Origin: Syntrophales bacterium
Lineage (GTDB): Bacteria > Desulfobacterota > Syntrophia > Syntrophales > UBA5619
Reading direction: 5' to 3'
DNA length: 12,345 nt
Assembly (NCBI GenBank): GCA_028712015.1
Contig: JAQTRB010000008.1
Span: 1-12,345, forward strand
The position numbers were made by a program, and so were the translations under genes. Numbering within the stretch: position 1 is the first letter of the stretch; each line of letters begins with the position of its first letter. Of this stretch, positions 1 to 5,880 are shown in pieces. Under the pieces are notes generated by a model. That model searched no databases. It worked only from the letters and a program-made list of their open reading frames with translations, and had not been told where the DNA came from.

Positions 1-201
1 ATCCGACCGCAGATCCTCTTCTCTTTCGGGATCAGCGGCGCCATCCAGCACACCGCCGCCTGCAACGGTGCGAAGTTCGTCATCGCGGTAAACAAGAACC
101 CGAACGCGGCGATGATGAAGCAGGCCGACGTTGCGGTCGTTGCCGACGCGAGCCAGGTCTGCACGACCCTGATTCAGGAACTGAAACGCCGGATCCGCTG
201 A
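1..201 (+). CDS. etfA: Electron transfer flavoprotein alpha subunit, C-terminal part
   Basis: This is the last 66 residues of a gene that begins before the window. The peptide contains GISGAIQHTAACNGAKFVIA, then VNKNPNA and MMKQADVAVVAD. This matches the conserved FAD-binding C-terminal domain of EtfA, where the S-G-A-I-Q-H segment contacts FAD and the N-K-D/N-P segment follows. EtfA pairs with EtfB to form a soluble flavoprotein that passes electrons between acyl-CoA dehydrogenases (or bifurcating partners) and a quinone oxidoreductase or ferredoxin. The TGA stop at 199-201 directly abuts the stop of the convergent HD-domain gene, and the hexamer TGATCA serves both. No terminator hairpin follows. 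Family assignment is firm; the physiological partner cannot be told from this fragment. Confidence 0.9.
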   Translation: MRPQILFSFGISGAIQHTAACNGAKFVIAVNKNPNAAMMKQADVAVVADASQVCTTLIQELKRRIR

Positions 202-756
202 TCACAGTCCGATGCGGCCGGCGATCTCCCGCATGCCCGTCAGGCTGATCTCCACGAGCTCGTCGAGCGGCAGGCCGATCTTCTCACACTCCCGGATCGT
301 ATCGCGGTTCACCGAAGCCGCAAACGCTTTTTCCTTCATCCGTTTTGTGATCGATGTCACCTTCACGCTCGCGATTTTCTTGTCGGGATAGACAAGGGCC
401 GTGGCAACGATCAGGCCGGTGATCGTTTCGCCGGCGGCCAGGGCGTGCTGAAACTCCGTGTTCCGTGCGGCCCCGCAGACGGCTTCATTGTGCGATTTCA
501 CCGCGACGACGATCTCCGGATCGATCCCCGCCTCCGTCAGGATACGCTCCGCTTCCAGGCCATGCCGGGACAGGTCGCCGCCGACATCCTCGATGTCGAT
601 GTCGTGCAGAAGCCCGGCGAGCCCCCAGCGCTCCTCGTCCCGGCCGAGCCGCCGCGCCAGCGCCCGCAGAACCGCCTCGGAGGCAATGCTGTGGTCCAGC
701 ATCCGTTCGTTCTTGACGTATTTTCTCAGAAGTTCTTCCGCCTCATTCCTGTTCAT
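202..756 (-). CDS. HD-domain (HDIG-type) metal-dependent phosphohydrolase
   Basis: A 184-residue predicted soluble protein. The HD signature is H22 (MLDHS), the H51-D52 doublet in GLLHDIDIEDVGGD, H65 and H89 in KSHNE. The usual distal Asp position seems occupied by the E110-T segment of GETITGLIVATAL. These residues bind divalent metals in HD-superfamily phosphohydrolases. The length and the tail KRMKEKAFAASVNR.TIRECEKIGL match a widespread group of about 185-residue HDIG proteins annotated only as hydrolases, so the substrate is unknown. The frame is open upstream to an ATG at 801. I chose the ATG at 756 because on this strand it is preceded by AAAGGGGG, a good ribosome site about 6-7 nt away, and because the HD family usually starts there. 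It is convergent with etfA and its upstream flank carries the IS110 element. Confidence 0.82.
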   Translation of the reverse strand: MNRNEAEELLRKYVKNERMLDHSIASEAVLRALARRLGRDEERWGLAGLLHDIDIEDVGGDLSRHGLEAERILTEAGIDPEIVVAVKSHNEAVCGAARNTEFQHALAAGETITGLIVATALVYPDKKIASVKVTSITKRMKEKAFAASVNRDTIRECEKIGLPLDELVEISLTGMREIAGRIGL

Positions 757-809
757 CCGATTTCCCCCTTTCCTCGTTGTTTGAGAACGGAACGAATCCA
801 TTTTGATGA

Positions 810-836
810 ATCATACCTCTTTCGGGAAAAATTCAA
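810..836 (-). promoter_or_regulatory. Candidate sigma-70 promoter of the HD-domain gene
   Basis: On the minus strand, TATGAT (815-810) matches five of six positions of the -10 consensus. TTGAAT (836-831) is a possible -35 with a short 15-nt spacer; TTTTGA two bases further upstream gives 17 nt. The site lies about 55 nt ahead of the chosen start codon and outside the proposed IS boundary at 868, so the insertion would not break it. Based on consensus match only. Confidence 0.35.
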
Positions 837-895
837 AAGAAGCGGTGCGGGAGATTCTCAATAGCGTTTCACGCCCTGCTGGGCGGTTTATCAAG

Positions 896-904
896 GAGTA
901 ACTT
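896..904. repeat. Subterminal inverted repeat, left copy (partner at 2480-2488)
   Basis: GAGTAACTT here is the exact reverse complement of AAGTTACTC at 2480-2488. The copies lie about 28 bp inside the inferred left end and 20 bp inside the inferred right end. Subterminal inverted repeats are described for the IS1111 group but not as a rule for elements with the guide RNA upstream. A 9-bp match could be partly chance. Confidence 0.45.
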
Positions 905-920
905 GTTGTTTGTTGGATAA

Positions 921-1094
921 TCGGTTACGGTCAAATCGGCAGCCGGGATGCGGAGGCCGCAACGCCACTGGTGCATTATGCCCGGTCAATAGCGTGGTCC
1001 GGGATCTGGCGAATTTTTCATTGGTGAAGCATATGCTATCCCGTTCAGAAGAGAGCCGTAATCGACAGCTCCCCTTTCCGGCCCTGCCGATTAC
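921..1094 (+). ncRNA. Candidate bridge RNA / seekRNA of the IS110 element
   Basis: This is the non-coding stretch between the element's left end and its transposase, where IS110-group elements encode their guide RNA. It is dense in potential stems: 921-931 with 1055-1065 (11 bp, two wobbles), 934-942 with 1084-1092 (9 bp perfect), 943-951 with 973-976 plus 981-985, 973-981 with 1029-1036 (8 bp, one bulge), and 1000-1005 with 1038-1043. Not all can coexist. The 973/1036 stem encloses 986-995 and 1005-1012, the segments that match the left flank in sense and the right flank in antisense. A possible right donor guide, GTGAAGC at 1024-1030, can pair with GTTTCAC at 866-872 with one wobble. I found no convincing left donor guide. 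RNA ends are not defined by the sequence. Confidence 0.55.
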
Positions 1095-1100
1095 TTTTTT
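1058..1100 (+). terminator. Terminator-like hairpin just upstream of the transposase gene
   Basis: GTAATCG (1058-1064) pairs with CGATTAC (1088-1094). An A/C mismatch follows, then CAG (1066-1068) with CTG (1084-1086), leaving a 15-nt loop. Six T residues follow at 1095-1100. This resembles an intrinsic terminator ending 12 nt before the first possible start codon. It could end the guide RNA or attenuate transposase expression. Both arms also take part in alternative stems with 921-931 and 934-942. Confidence 0.45.
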
Positions 1101-1114
1101 CGGAGGTCGGGGTG

Positions 1115-2452
1115 ATGAGGCAGAAAAAGTCGTTGAAGAAGGTGGGCGTGACGCTTCCCAAGCATCTGCAGCACATCAACGTTAATGCAGCGGGCGTTGA
1201 CATCGGTTCAAGGAGCCACTTCGTGGCTGTTCCTGAGGGAGTCGATGAGAAGCCGGTGCGGGAGTTTTCAGGATTTACCGGCGACCTGGAACGGATGGCG
1301 GAATGGTTGATCGCCTGTGGGGTCACGACGGTCGCGATGGAGTCCACCGGGGTTTACTGGATACCGGTTTTTGAGATCCTTGAGAGCCACGGGCTTGAGG
1401 TGAAGCTGGTTAATGCTCGTCACGTCAAGAATGTTCCCGGCAGAAAGAGCGATGTCCTGGACTGCCAGTGGCTGCAGCAGTTGCATACCTATGGACTGCT
1501 TCGCGGCGCTTTCCGACCGGTTGAGCAGGTTTGTACGCTTCGCGCCTATGTGCGTCAGCGGGCCATGCTGGTGCGGAGCGCGGCTTCCTACATTCAGCGT
1601 ATGCAGAAGGCGCTTGCCCAAATGAACCTGCAACTTCACAACGTAGTTACGGACATTACCGGTATGACCGGCATGCGAATCATCAAGGCCATTCTCGGCG
1701 GCGAACGGACCCCCGACGTTCTGGCGGCCATGCGTGACCGACGATGCAAGAACAGTGCGACCATGATTGCCCGTTCCCTGCAGGGCAGCTATCGTCCGGA
1801 GCATCTGTTCAGCCTGCAGCAGGCGGTCGAACTCTACGAGTTTCATCAGGAGAAGATTGCCGATTGTGATCGGCAGATCCTGGAGCAGTTGAAAAGCTTT
1901 GATGCTCAGAACGCTCCGGATGACGCGCCGCCCAGCAACGTGGAGGAGGCACTCCAGTGCATGTCAGGGGTTGATTTGACCAGTATTGACGGCATCGACA
2001 CCAACACGGCCCTCAAGATCCTCGCCGAGATCGGCACGGATATGAACCGTTGGAAGACGGCCAAACATTTTGCCTCTTGGCTTGGTCTGTCTCCCGGCAC
2101 CAAGGTCAGTGGCGGCAGGGTTCTGAGCAGTGCTACAAAACCGGTTGCCAACAAGGCAGCCGCTGCTTTGCGCATGGCGGCCTTCACGCTTTTCAATTCC
2201 AAGAGCGCCTTGGGTGCTTATCTTCGACGACAAAGGGCGCGACTGGGGGCTCCGAAGGCCATCACCGCCACAGCCCACAAGCTGGCCCGTCTGGTGTATA
2301 CCATGCTCAAGCAAGGGACCGCCTACATCGATGCCGGTCAGGAATATTATGAAAAACGCTATCGTTCGCGGGTCATTCAAAACATGAAACGAAAAGCACA
2401 GGAACTCGGGTTCGAGCTTGTCGCAATACAAGAGGCAGCAAACCCAGCATGA
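1115..2452 (+). CDS. IS110-family DEDD transposase/recombinase
   Basis: A 445-residue recombinase that excises and inserts the element via a circular intermediate under guide-RNA direction (family knowledge). The N-terminal DEDD (RuvC-like) domain shows D29 in AGVDIGSRSHFVAV, E76 in VAMESTGVYW, and D113 and D116 in GRKSDVLDCQW. A central helical and probably coiled region follows (about 130-270). The C-terminal Tnp domain contains SIDGIDTNTALKILAEIG and FASWLGLSPGTKVSGGR. Ser332 in KVSGG is the likely catalytic serine by analogy with IS621. A GTG at 1112 is in frame immediately before the ATG at 1115. GGAGG at 1102-1106 is 8 nt from the ATG and 5 nt from the GTG, so I prefer the ATG. No frameshift or internal stop is seen and all four acidic residues are present, so the enzyme looks intact. 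Confidence 0.95.
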   Translation: MRQKKSLKKVGVTLPKHLQHINVNAAGVDIGSRSHFVAVPEGVDEKPVREFSGFTGDLERMAEWLIACGVTTVAMESTGVYWIPVFEILESHGLEVKLVNARHVKNVPGRKSDVLDCQWLQQLHTYGLLRGAFRPVEQVCTLRAYVRQRAMLVRSAASYIQRMQKALAQMNLQLHNVVTDITGMTGMRIIKAILGGERTPDVLAAMRDRRCKNSATMIARSLQGSYRPEHLFSLQQAVELYEFHQEKIADCDRQILEQLKSFDAQNAPDDAPPSNVEEALQCMSGVDLTSIDGIDTNTALKILAEIGTDMNRWKTAKHFASWLGLSPGTKVSGGRVLSSATKPVANKAAAALRMAAFTLFNSKSALGAYLRRQRARLGAPKAITATAHKLARLVYTMLKQGTAYIDAGQEYYEKRYRSRVIQNMKRKAQELGFELVAIQEAANPA

Positions 2453-2479
2453 AACAAATGATTAAAGGTACTTAGAGTT

Positions 2480-2488
2480 AAGTTACTC
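2480..2488. repeat. Subterminal inverted repeat, right copy (partner at 896-904)
   Basis: AAGTTACTC, reverse complement of GAGTAACTT at 896-904. It lies 27 bp downstream of the transposase stop codon, inside the inferred right end. See the left copy for interpretation. Confidence 0.45.
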
Positions 2489-2508
2489 AGAAGCCTGCCG
2501 GACCTGGT

Positions 2509-2588
2509 CGCCAGAGGACGTGGGCGCGCAGATCGTGTCCGGCATCAAAAAACGGAAAAATCACGAGCGGTACCGGCCTTGCCGTTGA
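2509..2588 (+). pseudogene. Possible 3' remnant of a gene interrupted by the IS element
   Basis: Directly after the inferred right end one frame reads SPEDVGAQIVSGIKKRKNH, ends RYRPCR and stops at TGA 2586-2588. The codons have GC-rich third positions and the peptide looks helical and protein-like. Removing the element and joining 867 to 2509 keeps this frame open leftward to 810 (reading FSIASPEDVG across the join). No start codon lies in the left part and tandem stops sit at 804-809. The fragment loosely resembles C-terminal segments of short-chain dehydrogenases, but I do not recognise it with confidence. It ends 18 nt before hisH, so it could be the tail of the gene that once preceded hisH. 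Confidence 0.3.
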
Positions 2589-2606
2589 GGCGGAAAAGAG
2601 AAAAAA

Positions 2607-3251
2607 ATGATCGGCATCGTGGATTACCGGGCGGGAAACCTCACCAGCGTCGCAAGGGCGCTGGAAGCGCTGAACGAAACCTGCATCGTCACCAATGACG
2701 GCGAATTGCTGGATGATGCAACCCATATCATATTCCCGGGCGTTGGCGCGGCCGGCGCGGCGATGACGAATCTCCGGGAGAGCGGGCTGGACCTTCACTT
2801 GAAAAGATGGGTGCGGGAAGGCAAGCCCATTCTCGGGATTTGTCTCGGCACCCAGGTGATCTTCGACAGGAGCGAGGAGGACGACACCCCCTGTCTTGGC
2901 ATCGTCCCGGGAGAGGTCAAACGGTTTCCCGCGAATCTCCGGGAGGGGGGGCTACCGCTCAAGATTCCGCACATGGGGTGGAACGGCGTAATCTTCCAAG
3001 AGGGCCGTGCGGGCCATCCGGTCTTTGCCGGCATCCCCGCGGATGCTGAATTCTATTTTGTCCATTCCTACTACCCGGCTCCGGCGGACGAATCCTGGGC
3101 CGTCGGCTGGACGGATTACGGTATCCGCTTCTGTTCCGCCGTCGGTCGGGGGAACCTTGTTGCGGTGCAGTTCCATCCGGAGAAAAGCGGTCGGCCGGGG
3201 CTCACCCTGCTGGCCAATTTCTGCCGCTGGGGAGGAACCCATGCTCAGTAA
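2607..3251 (+). CDS. hisH: Imidazole glycerol phosphate synthase, glutaminase subunit HisH
   Basis: A 214-residue class I glutamine amidotransferase. It hydrolyses glutamine and feeds ammonia to HisF, which makes IGP and AICAR in histidine biosynthesis. The catalytic nucleophile is C79 in PILGICLGTQ. H190 and E192 in VQFHPEKSG complete the triad. The N-terminal IGIVDYRAGNLTSV and oxyanion segment FPGVGA (43-48) are typical HisH motifs, and the length is normal for the family. The ATG at 2607 is preceded by a weak purine-rich site (AAGAG, about 6 nt). The 3' end overlaps the hisF start by 11 nt, implying translational coupling. The IS110 element ends about 100 bp upstream, so the pair may have lost its original promoter or operon partners; no good promoter is visible in between. 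Confidence 0.95.
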   Translation: MIGIVDYRAGNLTSVARALEALNETCIVTNDGELLDDATHIIFPGVGAAGAAMTNLRESGLDLHLKRWVREGKPILGICLGTQVIFDRSEEDDTPCLGIVPGEVKRFPANLREGGLPLKIPHMGWNGVIFQEGRAGHPVFAGIPADAEFYFVHSYYPAPADESWAVGWTDYGIRFCSAVGRGNLVAVQFHPEKSGRPGLTLLANFCRWGGTHAQ

Positions 3252-4020
3252 ACGGATCATCCCCTGCCTCGACGTCCGGAACGGACGCCTGACCAAGGGG
3301 ATCAAATTCAAGGGAAACGTCGATATCGGCGACCCGGTGGAGGCCGCGCGTGCGTACTACGAACAGGGGGCCGATGAGATCGTCTTCTACGACATCACCG
3401 CTTCGGCCGAGGCGCGCGCGATCATGCTCGATGTCGTGAAAAAAGTGGCCGAAACGATCTTCATCCCATTCTCCGTCGGCGGCGGCATCGGGACGGTGGA
3501 GGAAATGCGGCGGGTGATCCTGGCCGGGGCGGAAAAGGTCAGCGTGAACACGGCGGCGGTGAAAAATCCCGGCATCATCGCGGAAGGGGCAAAGGCCTTC
3601 GGCAGCCAGTGCATCGTTCTCGGCATGGACGTCAAGAAAGTATCGGCAAATATCGAAATCCCCTCAGGATACGAGATTGTCATTCACGGCGGGCGAACCT
3701 TCACCGGCCTCGACGCGCTCCAATGGGCAAAGGAGGCGGCACGCCTCGGCGCGGGGGAGATCTGTCTCAACTCGATCGATGCCGACGGGACCAAGGATGG
3801 TTACGAATTGGAGCTGACCGCGTTGATCTCCTCTCACGTCAACATCCCGGTGATCGCCTCCGGCGGCGCGGGCAAACCGGAGCACCTGTTGGATGTCCTC
3901 ACCCGGGGAAAGGCCGACGCCGCGCTGATCGCCTCGATGGTCCACTACCGGACCCACACCATCGCGGGCATCAAGACCTTTCTCCATGATCGCGGCGTGA
4001 AAACGAGAATGCTTTGGTAA
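3241..4020 (+). CDS. hisF: Imidazole glycerol phosphate synthase, cyclase subunit HisF
   Basis: A 259-residue (beta/alpha)8-barrel enzyme. It takes ammonia from HisH and converts PRFAR to imidazole glycerol phosphate and AICAR. The two catalytic aspartates fall exactly at the canonical positions: D11 in IIPCLDVRNG and D130 in VLGMDVKK. Phosphate-binding loops are seen in FSVGGGIG (77-84) and ASGGAGKPE (206-214). DITASAEARAIMLDVV is the typical second-strand region. The reading frame is open further upstream, but the start is the ATG at 3241: it is preceded by GGGGAGGAACCC, an excellent ribosome site, and matches the family N-terminus. It overlaps hisH by 11 nt. No hisA, hisB or hisI lies nearby, so the histidine genes are dispersed or were separated here. 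Confidence 0.96.
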   Translation: MLSKRIIPCLDVRNGRLTKGIKFKGNVDIGDPVEAARAYYEQGADEIVFYDITASAEARAIMLDVVKKVAETIFIPFSVGGGIGTVEEMRRVILAGAEKVSVNTAAVKNPGIIAEGAKAFGSQCIVLGMDVKKVSANIEIPSGYEIVIHGGRTFTGLDALQWAKEAARLGAGEICLNSIDADGTKDGYELELTALISSHVNIPVIASGGAGKPEHLLDVLTRGKADAALIASMVHYRTHTIAGIKTFLHDRGVKTRMLW

Positions 4021-4097
4021 TGGTTGTATTCGGAAAACGCATCTCCGAGGAGGTGGGTCGGGTTATTTTTCGCAGCCGGAACCGCTGATAATTGCTC

Positions 4098-4126
4098 TTG
4101 ACGTTCTGATGCGAATGCCATAGGAA
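4098..4126 (+). promoter_or_regulatory. Candidate promoter of pdxST
   Basis: TTGACG (4098-4103) matches five of six -35 positions. After 17 nt comes TAGGAA (4121-4126), a weak -10. The site lies in the 143-bp gap between hisF and pdxS, about 35 nt ahead of the pdxS start. The gap and this match suggest pdxST is transcribed at least partly independently of hisHF. No clear terminator follows hisF. Confidence 0.35.
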
Positions 4127-4163
4127 TGGTCAGTAAGATTCATCCCGAGGGAGGTAGAAGAAC

Positions 4164-5045
4164 GTGGACGCAAAAAGATATGAATTGAATGTCCAGTTGG
4201 CGCAGATGCTCAAGGGCGGCGTCATCATGGACGTGACCAATGTGGAACAGGCGAAGATCGCCGAAGAGGCGGGCGCCGTGGCCGTCATGGCTCTGGAAAG
4301 GGTTCCCGCGGACATCCGGAGGGACGGCGGGGTCGCGCGGATGTCGGATCCGGCGATGATTGCGGAGATCAAGAAGGCGGTTTCCATCCCCGTCATGGCG
4401 AAGGCCCGAATCGGCCATTTTGTCGAAGCCCAGATCATCGAGGCCCTGAAGATCGATTATATCGACGAAAGCGAAGTCCTGACCCCGGCGGATGAAGAGT
4501 GCCACATCGACAAAACCCGTTTTTCCATCCCCTTCGTTTGCGGCGCGCGGAATCTGGGCGAGGCGCTTCGCCGGATTGCCGAAGGGGCGGCGATGATCCG
4601 AACCAAGGGCGAGGCCGGGACCGGCAACGTCGTCGAGGCGGTTCGCCACATGCGGACGATGAACCGTGAGATCCGCCAGCTTGCGAACATGCCGGTGGAA
4701 GAGGTCACCGGTTTTGCCAAGGCAAACGGCATCCCCTATGAACTGGCCCTCAAGGTGAAGGAGCTGGGCCGTCTACCGGTCGTCAATTTCGCCGCGGGCG
4801 GAATCGCGACGCCGGCCGATGCGGCGCTGATGATGCAACTGGGTTGTGACGGGGTTTTCGTCGGTTCGGGGATCTTCAAATCGGCAACCCCTGCCGTCCG
4901 CGCGCAGGCAATCGTCAAGGCGACGGCCTATTTCAACGATCCGGTCAAGGTTCTCGAGGCCTCCATGGGCCTCGGCCAGGCGATGCCGGGCCTGGAGATC
5001 TCCGCCATTCCGGAGGAACAGCTCCTGGCCAAACGCGGCTGGTAA
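4164..5045 (+). CDS. pdxS: Pyridoxal 5'-phosphate synthase, synthase subunit PdxS
   Basis: A 293-residue TIM-barrel enzyme. It builds PLP from ribose 5-phosphate, glyceraldehyde 3-phosphate and ammonia supplied by PdxT (DXP-independent route); the family assembles as a dodecamer carrying up to twelve PdxT. The family signature is almost unbroken: GGVIMDVTN with D23, SIPVMAKARIGHFVEAQ with the Schiff-base lysine K80, and MIRTKGEAGTGN with the second lysine K148. NFAAGGIATPADAALMMQLG and DGVFVGSGIFKS form the phosphate site. The start is a GTG at 4164, preceded by GAGGGAGG with a 9-nt gap, and the N-terminus aligns with the family there. pdxT follows after 21 nt. Confidence 0.97.
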   Translation: MDAKRYELNVQLAQMLKGGVIMDVTNVEQAKIAEEAGAVAVMALERVPADIRRDGGVARMSDPAMIAEIKKAVSIPVMAKARIGHFVEAQIIEALKIDYIDESEVLTPADEECHIDKTRFSIPFVCGARNLGEALRRIAEGAAMIRTKGEAGTGNVVEAVRHMRTMNREIRQLANMPVEEVTGFAKANGIPYELALKVKELGRLPVVNFAAGGIATPADAALMMQLGCDGVFVGSGIFKSATPAVRAQAIVKATAYFNDPVKVLEASMGLGQAMPGLEISAIPEEQLLAKRGW

Positions 5046-5066
5046 GGGGTTCGCGGGACGGTATCG

Positions 5067-5801
5067 ATGAATCGCATGGAAAGGAAGCACCCCGACGCCG
5101 CAGGCAAAAGGATCGGCGTGCTGGATCTTCAGGGGGATGTCTGCGAGCACCTGGATCACCTGACGCGCCTCGATGTCGCGGCCGGGCCGGTCAAGCAGGC
5201 AAAGGATTTCGAAGGCCTTGCCGGACTGATCCTGCCCGGCGGCGAAAGCACTTGCCTGGCGCGGCTTCTTCGCGCCTTCAAAATCGACGAGATCATCGTT
5301 CGGAAGTTCCGGAACGGGATGAAGCTCTGGGGAACCTGTGCGGGGGCGATTCTGCTTGCAAAATCGCTTGTGGGGGAGGCCCCGCACCTCGGTCTGATCG
5401 ACATCGAGGTCGAGAGAAACGGCTTCGGGAGCCAGCTGGACAGCTTCGCCTGCCTGGCCTCCGTTCCGAAGGTCGACCCGATGCCCATCCCGCTCACGTT
5501 CATCCGCGCCCCCAAGATCGTCCGCGTCGGAAAAGGAGTGGAAGTTCTCCTCGAAATGGGAGATTTTATCGCGGCCGCGGAATCAGCGGATGTTCTGGTG
5601 ACCGTCTTTCATCCGGAATTGACCCCCTCGTTGGCCTTTCACCGTTATTTTGCCGACAAATGCGGCCTTTCGACGGCTGACGGAAAAACGGTTGCGACGG
5701 ATTGGGACCGAACCAGTTGGATGAAGTTTGCGCGGATCAACGCCGGGGACAGCGAGCCGTGCCCTCTTGGAGACGTTGCCGAGGCGGGGTGTTCAGGGTG
5801 A
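5067..5801 (+). CDS. pdxT: Pyridoxal 5'-phosphate synthase, glutaminase subunit PdxT, with long tail
   Basis: A class I glutaminase that supplies ammonia to PdxS. Motifs: RIGVLDLQGDVCEHLDHL at the start, LILPGGEST (54-62), nucleophile C91 in LWGTCAGAILLA, GLIDIEVERNGFGSQLDSF, and H182 and E184 in VFHPELT. At 244 residues it is longer than the usual 190-200. About a dozen extra residues precede the first strand, and about 36 follow the normal end near CGLS, including TDWDRTSWMKFARIN. The start is uncertain: ATG at 5067 or ATG at 5076, neither with a strong ribosome site; a later start would trim the extra N-terminus. The function is secure from the motifs and from pdxS next door. The tail could be a lineage-specific extension or a product of a lost upstream stop. 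Confidence 0.94.
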   Translation: MNRMERKHPDAAGKRIGVLDLQGDVCEHLDHLTRLDVAAGPVKQAKDFEGLAGLILPGGESTCLARLLRAFKIDEIIVRKFRNGMKLWGTCAGAILLAKSLVGEAPHLGLIDIEVERNGFGSQLDSFACLASVPKVDPMPIPLTFIRAPKIVRVGKGVEVLLEMGDFIAAAESADVLVTVFHPELTPSLAFHRYFADKCGLSTADGKTVATDWDRTSWMKFARINAGDSEPCPLGDVAEAGCSG

Positions 5802-5842
5802 CGATCCTGAACGGATTTCGGAAGAAACATCGGTGAGGCGCC

Positions 5843-5880
5843 GCCCGGGGAGGGAAACCGGGCTTCATCCTCTTTATTTC
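5843..5880 (+). terminator. Candidate terminator after pdxT
   Basis: GCCCGG (5843-5848) pairs perfectly with CCGGGC (5858-5863) around a 9-nt purine-rich loop. A pyrimidine-rich, imperfect T stretch follows (TTCATCCTCTTTATTTC). The hairpin lies between the convergent pdxT and lipoprotein genes. The T-rich side is on the plus strand, so it would serve pdxST; no good U-tract exists for the leftward operon. Confidence 0.4.

Larger units (their letters stand above)
868..2508 (+). mobile_element. IS110-family insertion sequence with inferred ends
   Basis: The transposase type identifies the element. The ends are inferred because IS110 elements lack terminal inverted repeats and usually make no target duplication. 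The left end is placed after GT at 866-867 and the right end at GT 2507-2508. The non-coding RNA region carries TCAATAGCGT (986-995), identical to left flank 858-867, and TCTGGCGA (1005-1012), the reverse complement of right flank 2508-2515. This is the orientation expected of bridge-RNA left and right target guides around a GT core. About 250 nt precede the transposase gene and only about 55 nt follow it, the IS110-group rather than the IS1111-group layout. Just inside the left end is a hairpin CGCCC-TGCT-GGGCG (872-885). Inside both ends lies an inverted repeat, GAGTAACTT at 896-904 and AAGTTACTC at 2480-2488. Presence of the element is near certain; the exact ends are moderately supported. 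Confidence 0.72.

Noticed and set aside
445..864. Rightward frames opposite the HD-domain gene
   Set aside because: Antisense shadow of a gene with clear HD motifs; no ribosome site or recognisable product.
806..901. A 31-codon rightward reading frame starting at ATG 806
   Set aside because: It has no ribosome site, crosses the inferred IS boundary and overlaps the HD gene promoter; no family resemblance.
890..2492. Taking the 9-bp inverted repeats as the true ends of the IS element
   Set aside because: The guide-like matches to both flanks place the ends at about 868 and 2508 with a shared GT core. The repeats then lie subterminally.
3007..3240. N-terminal extension of HisF by 78 residues
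   Set aside because: This stretch is hisH in another frame. The ATG at 3241 has an excellent ribosome site and puts D11 and D130 at canonical positions.
4040..4075. Terminator after hisF (CTCCGAGGAG followed by T-rich bases)
   Set aside because: The possible stem is only 3-4 bp and separated from the T-run by a GC-rich stretch.
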